64,000 nt of DNA from Diplolepis rosae (lineage: Eukaryota > Arthropoda > Insecta > Hymenoptera > Diplolepididae). Shown piece after piece: positions 1 through 9,732 of this stretch; position 1 is the stretch's first letter, and each line of letters starts with the position of its first letter. Both the position numbers and the translations under genes were made by a program. The notes below the pieces were generated by a model. It saw nothing but the letters and a program-made list of their open reading frames with translations, was not told the DNA's origin and made no database searches. The stretch is from the NCBI GenBank assembly GCA_030998225.1, contig JAPYXD010000581.1, positions 310,001-374,000 on the forward strand, written 5' to 3'.

Positions 1-209
1 TCATTGCTGGAATGTGAAGCGTCAGAAGAGTTACATGAGAATTCTCAAGAAGTTGGTACAAATGGAGTTCTAAGTGGCGTAGAATATAAATTCGTGGTTT
101 CTCTTGGAACATTTGAGGGTAAAGAAAGGGATTTTTTTATCCATAAATGTCTGGCGAGCATGGTGTCATCATGGAACGCTATAACTAGTGCACATTGTGG
201 CGAACACTG
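1..209 (+). CDS. Serine protease homologue, exon with catalytic His motif
   Basis: The frame is open from base 1 (the exon or gene starts outside the window). It encodes YKFVVSL, then CLASMVSSWNAITSAHC, which corresponds to the C-x-GSLIS...VLTAAHC block of S1 peptidases with the histidine kept. The donor is GTAACT at 210. Reading past it meets a stop at once (TGG TAA), which supports splicing here. Confidence 0.75.
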
Positions 210-3200
210 GTAACTCCATAAATATTTTATCATAAAAGTAATTTCGAAAAGCTTATGATCATCGTCATGAAATAGGACACTTTTTAAACTATCCCAGTTA
301 AATCAAGTAAATGCCATAAGGCAATACCATAATGAGATTTCTCTGTGGAGAAGGGAATGTAAGATGTATGCCTGGGTAGCTCGGTTGGTTAGAAAAGTCA
401 ATCGGTAATGGAAAGACCCGGGCTTTTCAGAAAGGCATATTTGCTGAACGTAGTATCGTGGCATTTATACTGAGGTATTTAGAATTAATATGCGTGCATA
501 TTAAATTAATAATAATCCAAAATTCTCCAATTATTTGATAAGAACTTGTATCGATACGATGAACACGAAAGAACCACTTCTTCTTCTTGTTCACTAATGA
601 TCAATTTTTCTGTCGCTAATATATAATCGCTGGACGAAACAATTGATATCACAAAGGCTTTCAAGGCGCTGTGGTGCGCCAGCGCAAGAATATCCGCCAT
701 TTGCGCTTCAAGTTCAAAACTTAATAGACACGTGTTGTAAATTTTCGAAATCTATATAAATATACGATACTCAAATATTAAAGTAGTTCCCTGATACCAG
801 GTTTGCAAATTTACAATACAAAAGTATAGTAGAAGTGTGGTAAAGTTAAAAAGATTTCTAATAGTGTAAATTACAGGTACGCCAAGAACTCCATAAATGA
901 AGGAGCATTATACGTTATTCCTCAGAGAAAGGCATATACTAATATAGACAAGAAATACTTTATTGAAAAGTTTAAACCTATGGATGACAATATAGCATTT
1001 ATAACGGTAAGAGATCTAAAAAAGGGATCAAATTTCATAAAAATGAGTAGGCTGTTTGTAAAGTTATTATTTTACCAATGCTGAAGAAAATTTAATATTA
1101 ACCATTAATGGAAATATATTCTACATAAGCTGCTATTTACTTGCCAGAATATTATAACTTTTGCATCTACTTTTTACTATTTAATCTAATTAATTTACAA
1201 GGTCTGTCGCAAAAATTTCCAATCAAGCTAAAAATCAAGAAAACTTAAAATATTTTTGGAAAAATTCATTTATCTTATTGAAAATAGTCCCCTTTTGATT
1301 TAATACACCACTTTACAGGTCTACAAGCAATAAAAAAGCTTCTTGTTATTCATTCATTGTTTTATATATATTTATTCGAGATTTATCACTATGAATTAAT
1401 CTACATCTATAAAGGTGAATCTTGATATTTTTATGCATCTTTCGGCAAAAATTATTTTGGATGACAATTTCATACGTTCATTACTTGGTTTTATTTTTTT
1501 TTAATTTAATAAAGCCTGATGAGGACTGCAAACGCATAGCTAACAAAACGCCTCTAAAATTTTGACATAATCAAGGACTTTCTTCTTTATATTTTACCCT
1601 CATCGAACGCAAACCAACCTGTTTCTTAATATCAACTATGGAGGGTGACATGAGCAATTCTTCAAAAAACTTGATATTAGCTCTTTGATAAAAATTTATT
1701 TTCGCAGCGAATGGTTTAAACGTGCTGTCACATTAGGCGCAATAACTCAGCTTCTGTAGATCCGAATGTTATAGAACTTTAACCGAAACCCATGATGGGC
1801 GTAGGAAAAAATGCTCGAAAAATCTACGAGATGTCACCACTAATTTTGGCTATTTTTTGCTTGTCTTGGAGCTTTTGCGTCAGACCTTTTAAGTTACGCT
1901 TTTAAAGAATATTACTGTATAGTGCTGGAAAATTTTTGAACTATTCTCAGTCATATCCAAATTGTTCGTAAGATTCTTACACTGAGAAAAATATATCTTA
2001 GTTTCTTCTTTTTCTTAGGCGAAATTCTCCTATAATTTATGGCATTTTAACCCCAGAAAATCCTTATAGAACATTTTCCTATTTTTTATCGGACTTTACT
2101 TACCACTGGAAATTGTACTATAAAATAGGGGGCTTTTTCCGAAAAAACATCATATAATTTCCTACTCAAATGGCTAATTAATACTTTTTCAGAACAGTAA
2201 AATATCACTGTTTTGATTCCGGAATTTTTACTGTTTTTTATCGGACTTTTTCCCGTGATTGGAACACTAAAAAGTTCATATAAATTTGTCAGAATTTTTC
2301 CTCTTTTTTAGCGGACTTTTTCCTTTTTTTTATCGGACTTTTTCGACGCAAAAAAAGCAAAAATTTATTTTCCCTTTTATCGATCCTTTTCTCCTTCTTC
2401 CCTCTCTTCTCTTTACAACGTTTCTACCTTCATTTTTCTATACTTATCATTGACAACCTGTGTGAAAGGAGAAATTATTCAGACTTTTATTATCATGCAC
2501 AATTATGAAACAATGTTAGTAATTATATTAGGAAATTTAAACATTTATGTAGTAAAGGCGAAGAAATCTGAAAATAATTCTGCTCCAAGCTGGGTTCGAA
2601 CTCGCGCACTCGTGGTCCGTAGGCTAGAACGTATACCACTGACCTGTGAAACCATTCCAACGGCACTTCAATTATTAGTTACATGACCCACAACCTGAGA
2701 TGCCCCATTTTCTTACGAGTTTTACTTTGAAAAACCCTACTGTTGTTGGTGAAATCTTTTCCCAACCGTAAAAAAACAAATTTGTTTTTCTAAATGTAGA
2801 TTCTACATAGCGGTATACAGATAGTTCTTAGTAATTAAAAACTTTATAAAGCCACTTATTTAAAATAAAAAATTTATAAAATTAGTGACTTTTTATGAAG
2901 TCAACTTTATGAAAATTTTTATAAAAATTGTCCTTATGAAATGCGCTTTTTTTATAAAAATACAAAACTTTATAAAATCACTGACTTTTATAAAGTTTTG
3001 TTTTTTATAAAGGTACGATTTTTTATTAAAACTCTAAACTTTGTAAAATTTTCATATAGTTTTTTTATAAAGTGAACATTATAAAAAAATGGATACATTA
3101 TGAGTATTAATAATGTAATTTTATGAAAACTGAATAAATGTACCAATTTTGTATATAGTAAACCTTATGAAAGTTTTATAAATTTTTCTATTTTTATAAA

Positions 3201-6200
3201 GAACTTTTTTTTATTAAAAGACGAAACTTTATAAAATTTTTGTATAGTTGACCTTATGAAAAGTCAGTATTTTTATGAGGATTTGTCTTTTTTATAAAAA
3301 ATCGCATTTCATAAAAAGGCCGGACTCTATAAAAAAATTTAAAGTTAACTTCATACAAAGTCATTAATTTTATGAAGTCTTGTGTTTTCATATAAAGTAG
3401 CGTTTTATAAAAAAAATCAAAAATTTATAAATATTATTTCAATTTCACTTCTTCAAATAAGTACACGTACACATGTACGCTAAGTCACTTTGTACGCCAA
3501 AAATACATTACTACATTCGAGCATGACGCACGTCTGTATACACACGCACACAAGTACACTGCTCACGTGAGCACGCCGCACACTAATGCACGGACTCGTG
3601 TATAGTTGATGCCATCAGTCCGAAAAAAACCAGTAAAATCTGCCTTGAACTTGAAGTTTTGATTCCGATAATGTATCGGAAATCTGACGGACCATAGAAA
3701 GTCCCATAATTTATCGGACTTTTTTAGATTCAGTTACTGTACATATTTTCTTTAAGTAAGGGACTATTTCCGTCAAAATTTGAATAACAACTTTCCTATA
3801 AAAAAAAGTAAATACTTTCATTTTTTATCCTCTTATTTCACTTTCGCAATAGTATATACTTCTTTTCAAATAGCAAGTTTTCCTATTGTCTACCCCCTGA
3901 GGTAGAATTCCTATAAAAAACAGGAAAAATTCAGATATATTTTTCTCAGTGTATTTGAGTCCTTTTATAGTATATTATACGCCAAGACGCATAATGAGGA
4001 TTATTACGTGACGAGCGGCAATGCTCGCAGGAGATCAAAGCCAAGGCGTAATCGAGGCGAGATCAGTCCTGCAAGCCTTTTAAGAGAGTCTCGTAATTAT
4101 CTGAATTGTGTGTATTGGCGCATATACTATTTTATGTGCCTCAGCCGCGGAAACTCGTTTTTCCGTTACAGCTGAGAGTAAAGCAATGTTGTATATTCCG
4201 TTACAGAGGAATACAATGTAGAAATTGAACTGCGCATGTGCATTATAGTCTTACAGCGGAACGCAATATATTTCTTATTCTTCTTCTTCTCACTTCTTCT
4301 TTGTACAGCGGGACGCAATCTATTTCTTATTCTTCTTCTCACTTCTTCTTCGTACAGCGTTAGCACTGACTACTACACAAGACCGATAAAATCAAAATGG
4401 CCGGGACTAGTCGCCAATTTGCGCCCGCTTCGTACAACTAGCGCAGCAAACAACTACAATAAGTACTAGATTAGATTCCAATGTACGCATAAAAACTCGT
4501 ATCCGCACCACAGTCACATAAAATAGAATATGTGCCAATGCACACAATTAGGGACATTGCGAGACTCGCGACAATGCTCGCAGGACTGATCGCGCCTCGG
4601 ATTCGTCTCGACTTCGTCTCGGCTTTACCTCAGCTACGTCTTGGCTACGCCTCGACTACGCCTTGGCTTCGATCTCCTGCGAGCATTGTCGCTCGTCACG
4701 CAATCACCCTCATTGTGTGCCTAGGCACATAATATACTATTATGTGACTTCGGCACATTCACGAGTTTGTCTGCGTACACTCGAATCCAATCTAGTATAC
4801 TCTGAATCTTCCAATCGAATCATTGGTAATACAAAATTACGCAATTGACACGAGACGCATTCAATACATGAGTGGTTCGGAGAGAACGATTTGTAGGTTA
4901 GATTGTAATAACGTCCAACATCATTATATTGTATTTATTATTGTACAATGAATGTTAGAATGAAATCGTCTGGCACTACGAAACGTATATTAATGAAGGG
5001 CTACCAGCAATAACTTGCCAAGCGCTCGAGATTGCGGAAAACCATTGTCCACGCCCGAAATACATCGCTGCCAAATCCGCAATAATAAACAAATGTTTCT
5101 GAAAATTTCCAAAAAACTTCCTCTAACGGTAAGAAACAACTTTATCACTGGGAGTTTTCCAAAATCGAAAATTTATAACAGACTCTACCGAGACAACGAC
5201 AAAAACATGGTTTTTTAATTACATTAAAATATTACTTAAAGAACAATTTTTAAAAATATTTCATTTAATACATTGGCTCCGCTAAAATATTCGACGTCTA
5301 ATGATGAAAAAAAAAAAAATGATTTCGTCAAAAACATACCGTGTAATAGCAATTTATGTTTTGAAAAACACTGATTATCGATCATTTTTTATGACGAAAA
5401 ATTGAATGTTTTCAATTTTTATCTAAAAAAACTATTAAGGCTGCATAAAAATTGTATTGAGATAAAAAATTCGTCATGACAAATCCTACAAAACGATATT
5501 AATTTTGTGAATGCCTCAAAAAAAATTTTATCACGATTTTTGTGCGTGGACATTATTCTCCGCTGTATTGTAATAGGCGAATGCGCAGTTCAATTTTTAC
5601 ATCATGCTCCTCTGCATCGTGAGACACAACATTACGCTACTCTCAACCGTCGCATAAAAACGCGTAAATGCGCCGAAGTCACATAAAATAGAATATGTGC
5701 CAATGCACACAATTCGGGTAATTACGAGTCTCGCTTAAAATGCTCGCAGGACTGATCGCGCTTCGTCTCGGCTTTCTCACGGCTTCGATCTCTTGCGAGC
5801 ATTGTCGCTCGTCGCGTAATAACCGTCATTATGCGCCTAGGTACATAATATACTATTATTAATTTTTTTCGTATCTCAGACTTAGAAACAAAGTTTGGGA
5901 TTTCTTCATAAACGATATTTCATGTTTATAACTTATGACGTCAAACACTATTATATGGTCTCATCTGCAATGAATAAATGTTCTTTATAGTTGGCGAAAG
6001 AAGTAACTTTTTGGTTGAAAACTGATCTCCCAGTTTATAAAGAAGAACGAAATCTTTATGTTGATAGAATGATAGTACCGGACCTTTTAGGATATGATTA
6101 TTCCGTTGATTCTTACGCATCATATGTAGAGATATCTGTTTTCGTAACGCATCCTTCAAAATGTGGAGGAAAGTTAGGACGACTTCAGTTTTGTGTTGAA

Positions 6201-6554
6201 ACTTCATTTCCATATAATCCAATCAACAAGGTAATTACTATTTATAACAAAATTAAATTATTTTTTATTATTTTATCTTCGACATTAAAGAAGTATATAC
6301 ACATAAAAAATTTATTTCAATCACAATACTTATTTCAGAGGGATTCAGGTTCTCCTCTTTTCGATAAAAATGAACTGGTAGGGCTAATTATCAATAATTA
6401 TAACAAATATGGAATTGCCGTACGTGTTTCCAAAAGCCAAATTGTAAGGCATATTGGTCCGGTTGCAGGAAAAAGATCATCAGTAGCTAAATCGAGCACT
6501 GGAAGTAAAACTCGAAAAATGAGATCGCATACACGCAAAAAAAATTCTGCTTAG
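1..6554 (+). CDS. Spliced trypsin-like serine protease homologue, 5' end outside window
   Basis: Gene model joined from exons 1-209, 877-1006, 5991-6230 and 6339-6554, giving about 264 residues in the window. All joins are GT/AG and keep frame: the first junction splits a Trp codon (phase 2), the other two are phase 0. Exon 1 carries the beta-strand YKFVVSL and the His motif TSAHC. Exon 2 ends with DDNIAFIT, which with LAKEVTF of exon 3 matches the NDIALLKLAKPVTF strand of S1 peptidases. Exon 4 opens with RDSGSPLF (the GDSGGPLV site) followed by LVGLIINN. The His and Ser positions are kept, but the catalytic Asp position is Asn and Gly193 is Arg, so a non-catalytic homologue is likely (inference). 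The C-terminus is an unusual Ser/Lys/Arg-rich tail. AATAAA follows directly at 6555 and again at 6635. Extracellular location is expected for the family, but the signal peptide would lie upstream of the window. A decayed paralogue cannot be excluded, though every exon is open. Confidence 0.8.
369..430 (+). repeat. tRNA-like fragment (SINE head) in intron 1
   Basis: TAGCTCGGTTGGTTAGA resembles a tRNA D-arm/A box and is followed by a run ending in GACCCGGGCTTTTCAG, where a true tRNA would have GGGTTCGA. The B box is eroded and acceptor pairing is not convincing, so a tRNA-derived retroposon remnant is more likely than a tRNA gene. It sits in the first visible intron (210-876) of the protease homologue; nothing else was recognised in that intron. 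Confidence 0.45.
877..1006 (+). CDS. Serine protease homologue, exon ending at the Asp102 region
   Basis: Bounded by TTACAG at 876 and GTAAGA at 1007. It encodes 43 residues from YAKNSIN to DDNIAFIT. In S1 peptidases the residue before I-A-L is the catalytic Asp; here it is Asn, with Asp one place earlier. The following intron (1007-5990) is unusually long because it has collected repeats. Confidence 0.75.
1199..1890. mobile_element. Decayed TIR element, probably Tc1/mariner-like
   Basis: The left end AAGGTCTGTCGCAAAAA and the right end, read inverted, AAGGTCTGACGCAAAAG form terminal inverted repeats about 690 bp apart. Length and termini suit a non-autonomous or deleted mariner/Tc1 relative. 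No transposase domain could be read. It lies inside the large intron of the protease homologue. Confidence 0.5.
2585..2660 (-). repeat. tRNA-derived sequence (minus strand)
   Basis: On the minus strand GGTCAGTGGTATACGTTC (D-arm/A-box-like) is followed about 30 nt later by GAGTTCGAACCCAGC (B-box-like, close to GGTTCGANNCC). A normal acceptor stem and anticodon arm are not evident, so this is a tRNA-derived SINE head or pseudo-tRNA within the TIR element. Confidence 0.5.
2790..3430. repeat. Dense TTTATAAA/TTATGAAA word array
   Basis: Dozens of TTATAAA, TTTATAAAG and TTATGAA words occur in both orientations with intervening short blocks (for example GTGACTTTTTATGAAG and its inverted relatives), so the stretch can fold on itself extensively. 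No ORF or regulatory role is visible. It is part of the core of the surrounding TIR element. Confidence 0.6.
3968..4138 (-). repeat. Hairpin repeat family H, inverted copy
   Basis: Reads on the minus strand like the copies at 4515, 5680 and 38826: ends with the TAGTATATTAT/ATAATATACTA terminus, contains GCTCGCAGGAGATC and a shortened core. The two halves of each copy are near inverted complements around a core of 11-bp units. Confidence 0.6.
4245..4739 (+). repeat. Hairpin repeat family H, long copy
   Basis: Almost the same sequence recurs at 38605-39050. The hairpin part (4515-4739) has GCGACAATGCTCGCAGGA in its left arm mirrored by TCCTGCGAGCATTGTCGC in its right arm. Between the arms lie about seven 11-bp units of the form TACGYCTYGRC. 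The 5' part has CTTCTTCTTCTCACTTCTTC runs and a duplicated GTACAGCG block. Short open frames exist but only reflect the repeat. Confidence 0.7.
5680..5855 (+). repeat. Hairpin repeat family H, short copy
   Basis: Shares CACATAAAATAGAATATGTG at the start and ACATAATATACTA at the end with the 4.5 kb copy, with the same GCTCGCAGGACTGATCGCG and GATCTCTTGCGAGCATTG arms, but fewer 11-bp core units. It is the last repeat before exon 3 of the protease homologue. Between 4740 and 5680 no other structure was recognised. Confidence 0.65.
5991..6230 (+). CDS. Serine protease homologue, exon after the Asp102 strand
   Basis: The acceptor TTTATAG at 5990 and the donor GTAATT at 6231 give 80 codons, phase 0 at both sides. 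It starts LAKEVTFWL, continuing the IALLKLAKPV strand of S1 peptidases, and contains a CGGK...FCVE pair of cysteines near the position of the 168-182 disulfide. The last residues before the Ser motif are YNPINK, so neither Asp189 nor Cys191 of trypsins is present. Confidence 0.75.
6339..6554 (+). CDS. Serine protease homologue, terminal exon with Ser195 motif
   Basis: The acceptor TATTTCAG ends at 6338. The exon encodes RDSGSPLF, ELVGLIINN (matching the LVGI.S strand) and a basic tail containing SSTGSKTRKMRSHTRKK. It stops at 6552-6554 with AATAAA directly after. The upstream 108-bp intron is a multiple of three with no in-frame stop, so intron retention would keep the frame open. Confidence 0.75.
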   Translation, partial: RDSGSPLFDKNELVGLIINNYNKYGIAVRVSKSQIVRHIGPVAGKRSSVAKSSTGSKTRKMRSHTRKKNSA

Positions 6555-6716
6555 AATAAATGGAATTCTGGCTTTTTTAACTGGAAAAAAGTATTAAATA
6601 TGCCAGACAGAAGTTTTCCCATTCTGTTACTTTAAATAAAAACTTCAAATAACGAAATATAGTTGGTGGTTTGTTCACTCTGGGGTTAGCGGTGTTAAGT
6701 CGGCTTCCGAATTAGA

Positions 6717-7229
6717 TTACGCGGCCGTGGAAGGGCCAGGATTGAGAGGGAAGAGTGTACGTTTGACCTTCTGTAGGGCCTTCCGTGGGGGTGGCGAGAA
6801 TTTTTCGAGTGATTCGTCGACCGGAATAAAAATGGTATCCCCGTCAGGGGGGCTTAGTAATTGTCAGCGAAAAAGTTCGATGGCTGTAGGCAGTTCTTTT
6901 ACAGGTGGTTCGTTTAGGGCTGGAATAGTGGAGGTCCAAGAAGGGACCTTAGGGGGAGCTAAAGGCGGAAGTTTGAAACCACCGGCGCTGCTTGACGCGG
7001 ATGAGGGCGAGGGACGACGGATCCCGTCACGCGGGGGTGCCTGGGCGGCAGCCTGGCGCCGATTCTTCTCCCTACGCTTCTTACTCAGGCGCTTTTGGGG
7101 TTTGCCGCGGCGTTTTCCCCGTTTCGCGCTGAATATGTCATATGTCCCTAAGTCACTCATTAATAGATAAAATGTAGCTTGCGTTACTTGACGCTCCGAT
7201 GCCGAAGGATCCACACGTAACTTTGACAA
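6717..7229 (-). pseudogene. Unrecognised basic/proline-rich ORF with one in-frame stop
   Basis: The minus-strand frame runs about 170 codons from 7229 to a TAA at 6717-6719, broken only by TGA at 6864-6866. It has a Lys/Arg-rich block (KRGKRRGKPQKRLSKKRR), an Ala/Pro/Ser-rich stretch, and a C-terminal part with IPVDESLEKFSPPPRKALQK. Upstream (7230-7640) further minus-strand frames such as HPLRFLQMALRSDMK look like frameshifted continuation. The composition recalls retroelement Gag-like proteins, but no zinc knuckle or enzyme motif is visible. I do not recognise the family. Confidence 0.4.
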
Positions 7230-8126
7230 GTTGTGAATTGTGTCTCTCTCTTTTCATTGCACTGCCGGAGAGACAACACCATGGACGAAACCACCATAAT
7301 CTGGGGTCCAGTAGTCGTGCCACCTATAACGAGCATCGCTGAAATCACACTATCAGACTTCATATCCGACCGCAGCGCCATCTGCAGAAAACGCAACGGA
7401 TGCACTCCGTAACGGACAGATACATGCCGCGCCATAATTTTTGCTCATCCGAATCATATGCGCGCCTGACCCCAAGCAGTCTCTAGTTTGGCCAATCGCA
7501 ATCCGGTTCCACCTGCAGTGTCTCCTCTTATTAGACGACGAAGAGGATTGGATGCCGAACCTACCAATTCCAGATTGCCGCGGGATCGGTTGCCGCCATT
7601 TTTCCTTCATATCACTCCCATTGGTCAACAATTTAAAATGGCTTCAGTTTTAACGTTGATGATGTTTATAACATGGGGACTCCCCCCTTTCTCCCAAGAC
7701 TCCAGGCAAGTACTAGATGAGGATGGAAAGTGGTCGACCATCCCTGATTACCGTGGTATTATCGACCACGAGACTGTAATACGTTTTAAAAAACCAGTAA
7801 GGATGTCGTTGTGGCAGCCGAGCACTAAGTCCGAGGTCTAAGGCAACTTCCGGACGAGGACGTAGTGAGACTGCCCAACCCTGATCGAGACCATTGGCAA
7901 GTTCTGGGTGAGGCCAGGGACGAATATCCAACTCGGGATGTTAATTGGACGCACCGTAGTATAGACAGGTCTGGCAACTCCCGTGGTGGGGGATGTTCCC
8001 TTATCGTGACGAGTAGTAGTTTCGAAAGTGACCGGTTGGGCAGCGCTGCAATCGAGAAGTTGAAGGAATACCCGTGGATTACAGACAGCTTTCACATCTG
8101 ACTACATGCTATCGTGCGGTCATTCG

Positions 8127-8580
8127 GGCGTCAGGTTCCCCTGACTGGGTGCTGCTCAGGCTGGCCAGGTCGACACCCCGACTACCCTGACACCGGTCCT
8201 CCTGGTCCGGCCACATCGAGCGTCGATCGATGGGTTCCCCCATGGTTGACTCTCGGTGAGAGTCGGCACCCAGCGTCAGGTTCCCCTGACTGGGTGCTGC
8301 TCAGGCTGGCCAGGTTGACACCCACCGTTCACCCAGGACATGCCGCGTCGGGCACCGACCGATGGGTTCCCACATGGCCGGTTTTCGACATGTGGGAGGG
8401 CTCAGCTTCAGGTTTCCCTGATTGACCCTCGCACAGACATCTCCGGGTGAAACCCGACGACATCGGTTGTTCTGGTTCAGCCGCATTGACCGTTGACTGA
8501 TGGGTTCCCCCATGGTCGGCCCTCGGTGGGAGTTGGCGCCCAGCGTCAGGGTCCCCTGACTGGGTGCTGCTCAGGCTGCA
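8127..8580 (+). repeat. Tandem array, four diverged units of about 133-145 bp
   Basis: Units begin with GCGTCAGGTTCCCCTGACTG at about 8127, 8272, a degenerate one at 8405, and 8542. Each continues with GGGTGCTGCTCAGGCT and a GATGGGTTCCC block. GC-rich; no convincing coding function. Confidence 0.7.
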
Positions 8581-8840
8581 TCAGGACAACACAGACAAGA
8601 CTGCTACCATACCTAACCGAACCCAAACGCACCAAACCGAACCTAACCGTTTCCTACCGTACCAATCCGTACCTATCCGAATCGCATACACCAAACCGGC
8701 GAACCAGCTCGTCCTCTGACCAATGGCTAATGCCATTGGCCATGGGACGAGGGGGCGGTGCGTCACATCAGGCACGCCTGATTCACGCCTCACCCGGTTC
8801 TCCCCGGGGCAACGTGAACCTAACCTTCTCCCCGGACAAA

Positions 8841-9010
8841 CATACCGACCGACCGACACACCAGTACCATCGGCCCTCTGGATCCTGCCATGGCCGAGGC
8901 CCCGCCCAGGACTGGGTCCCGTCAAATACCGGTGACCGGGCCCGACTTGGGGAATTACCGACCGACCGACCCACCAGTACCCTCGGCCCTCTGGATACCG
9001 CCATGGCCGA
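8841..9010 (+). repeat. Two tandem units of about 115 bp
   Basis: CCGACCGACCGAC followed by CACCAGTACC and CGGCCCTCTGGAT, then GCCATGGCCGAGGC, occurs at 8841 and again at 8956. It belongs to the GC-rich island. Confidence 0.65.
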
Positions 9011-9296
9011 GGCACCGAGGGTGGGTCGCCAACGCTCAGATACCGCTGAGAGCGCCCCTCCCTAAACGACCGAGACTTGACCGTGAACGACGAAACGAGC
9101 GACCGGAGGAGAAATCAAGGTGAACGCGCCCCCCGAGGGGAATCGGGCTACGACAACATATTGTAAATCGCCGACCCTTAACCCCTACGACCTTGTATGT
9201 TTTATTTACAGAAAAGTAAATTGTGCAACGCAAAACCGGTTCACCAGCAACGAACCGTTAGGCCTGTGCTCACGCGCCCCCGCAAATACGTAAAAT

Positions 9297-9390
9297 ACAC
9301 ACACACACACGCGCACACAGTAAACTCACACACTTACACCGGCACACCATTTTGTTATTTTTACACACATTTACACACACACACACACGG
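9297..9390 (+). repeat. CA/CACA microsatellites
   Basis: Two ACACAC runs (about 9297-9320 and 9361-9388) near the right edge of the GC-rich island. Confidence 0.8.
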
Positions 9391-9732
9391 CTTAAATTAT
9401 TTATTTCATTTTTTTGTATTCGTAATAGCTGTAAGTTTTCTTTCTGAATAAATTTTATATATTTTGATATCAAAAGTTTGTCTCCGAAATTATTGCATTT
9501 CCTACTCCCCCACATCCTACCGAACCCTGGCTGACTGAAGCGTCTGGCAACCAGGAGGAAAGTAGGGATGTTACAACCCGATTACACTGAATTTTTCGGA
9601 AAATTTCCACCAAACGTCGTAGAAAAACCTTTCTGACTGTAATTTTTCTCAAAGTATAAGTTCGTCGCATACTTTTTCCGCCAAAGTATCTGAATCCCGG
9701 TTACCGGTACCCCGCCATTCATTATTAAATAT

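Larger units (their letters stand above)
1980..3951. mobile_element. TIR element with CACTGAGAAAAAT ends, TA-flanked
   Basis: The left end CACTGAGAAAAATATATC is mirrored at the right end as TATATTTTTCTCAGTG, and both ends are flanked by TA. The inside is non-coding. It holds several copies of TTTTTATCGGACTTTTT (around 2085, 2234, 2310, 2327 and 3712), a long array of TTATAAAA-type words between 2790 and 3430, and a tRNA-like insert. The termini resemble those of the elements at 16219 and 28606. It is inside the host gene intron. The superfamily is not assigned. Confidence 0.65.
6660..9575. repeat. GC-rich repetitive island, probable retroelement remnant
   Basis: Base composition changes sharply to GC-rich between about 6660 and 9290, unlike all flanking DNA. 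It contains a decayed minus-strand ORF, a 4-unit tandem array, a 2-unit tandem array, degenerate CCTAACCGAACC-type words (8600-8690) and CA microsatellites. Near the right edge the sequence ...GGGATGTTACA reads TGTAACATCCC on the minus strand, which suits an LTR-type end, but no matching left end was found. No reverse transcriptase motif was seen, so the class stays open. Confidence 0.45.

Noticed and set aside
4532..4848. Frames rich in Arg/Leu/Ala in the family H repeat
   Set aside because: They mirror the 11-bp tandem core and hairpin arms, and recur identically only because the repeat does.
5991..6554. Single uninterrupted 187-codon ORF across exons 3 and 4
   Set aside because: The middle 36 codons are flanked by GTAATT and TATTTCAG and break the S1 peptidase pattern directly before DSG; splicing explains it better.
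8127..8580. CRISPR-like array
   Set aside because: Units are long, diverged and contiguous without distinct spacers, and the DNA is clearly eukaryotic.
8600..8690. Telomere repeat (CCTAA) array
   Set aside because: Words such as CCTAACCGAACC are irregular and do not form a TTAGG tandem array.
8493..9123. Overlapping long frames on both strands in the GC-rich island
   Set aside because: GC-rich DNA has few stops; these frames follow tandem repeats and show no domain, so they are not called genes.
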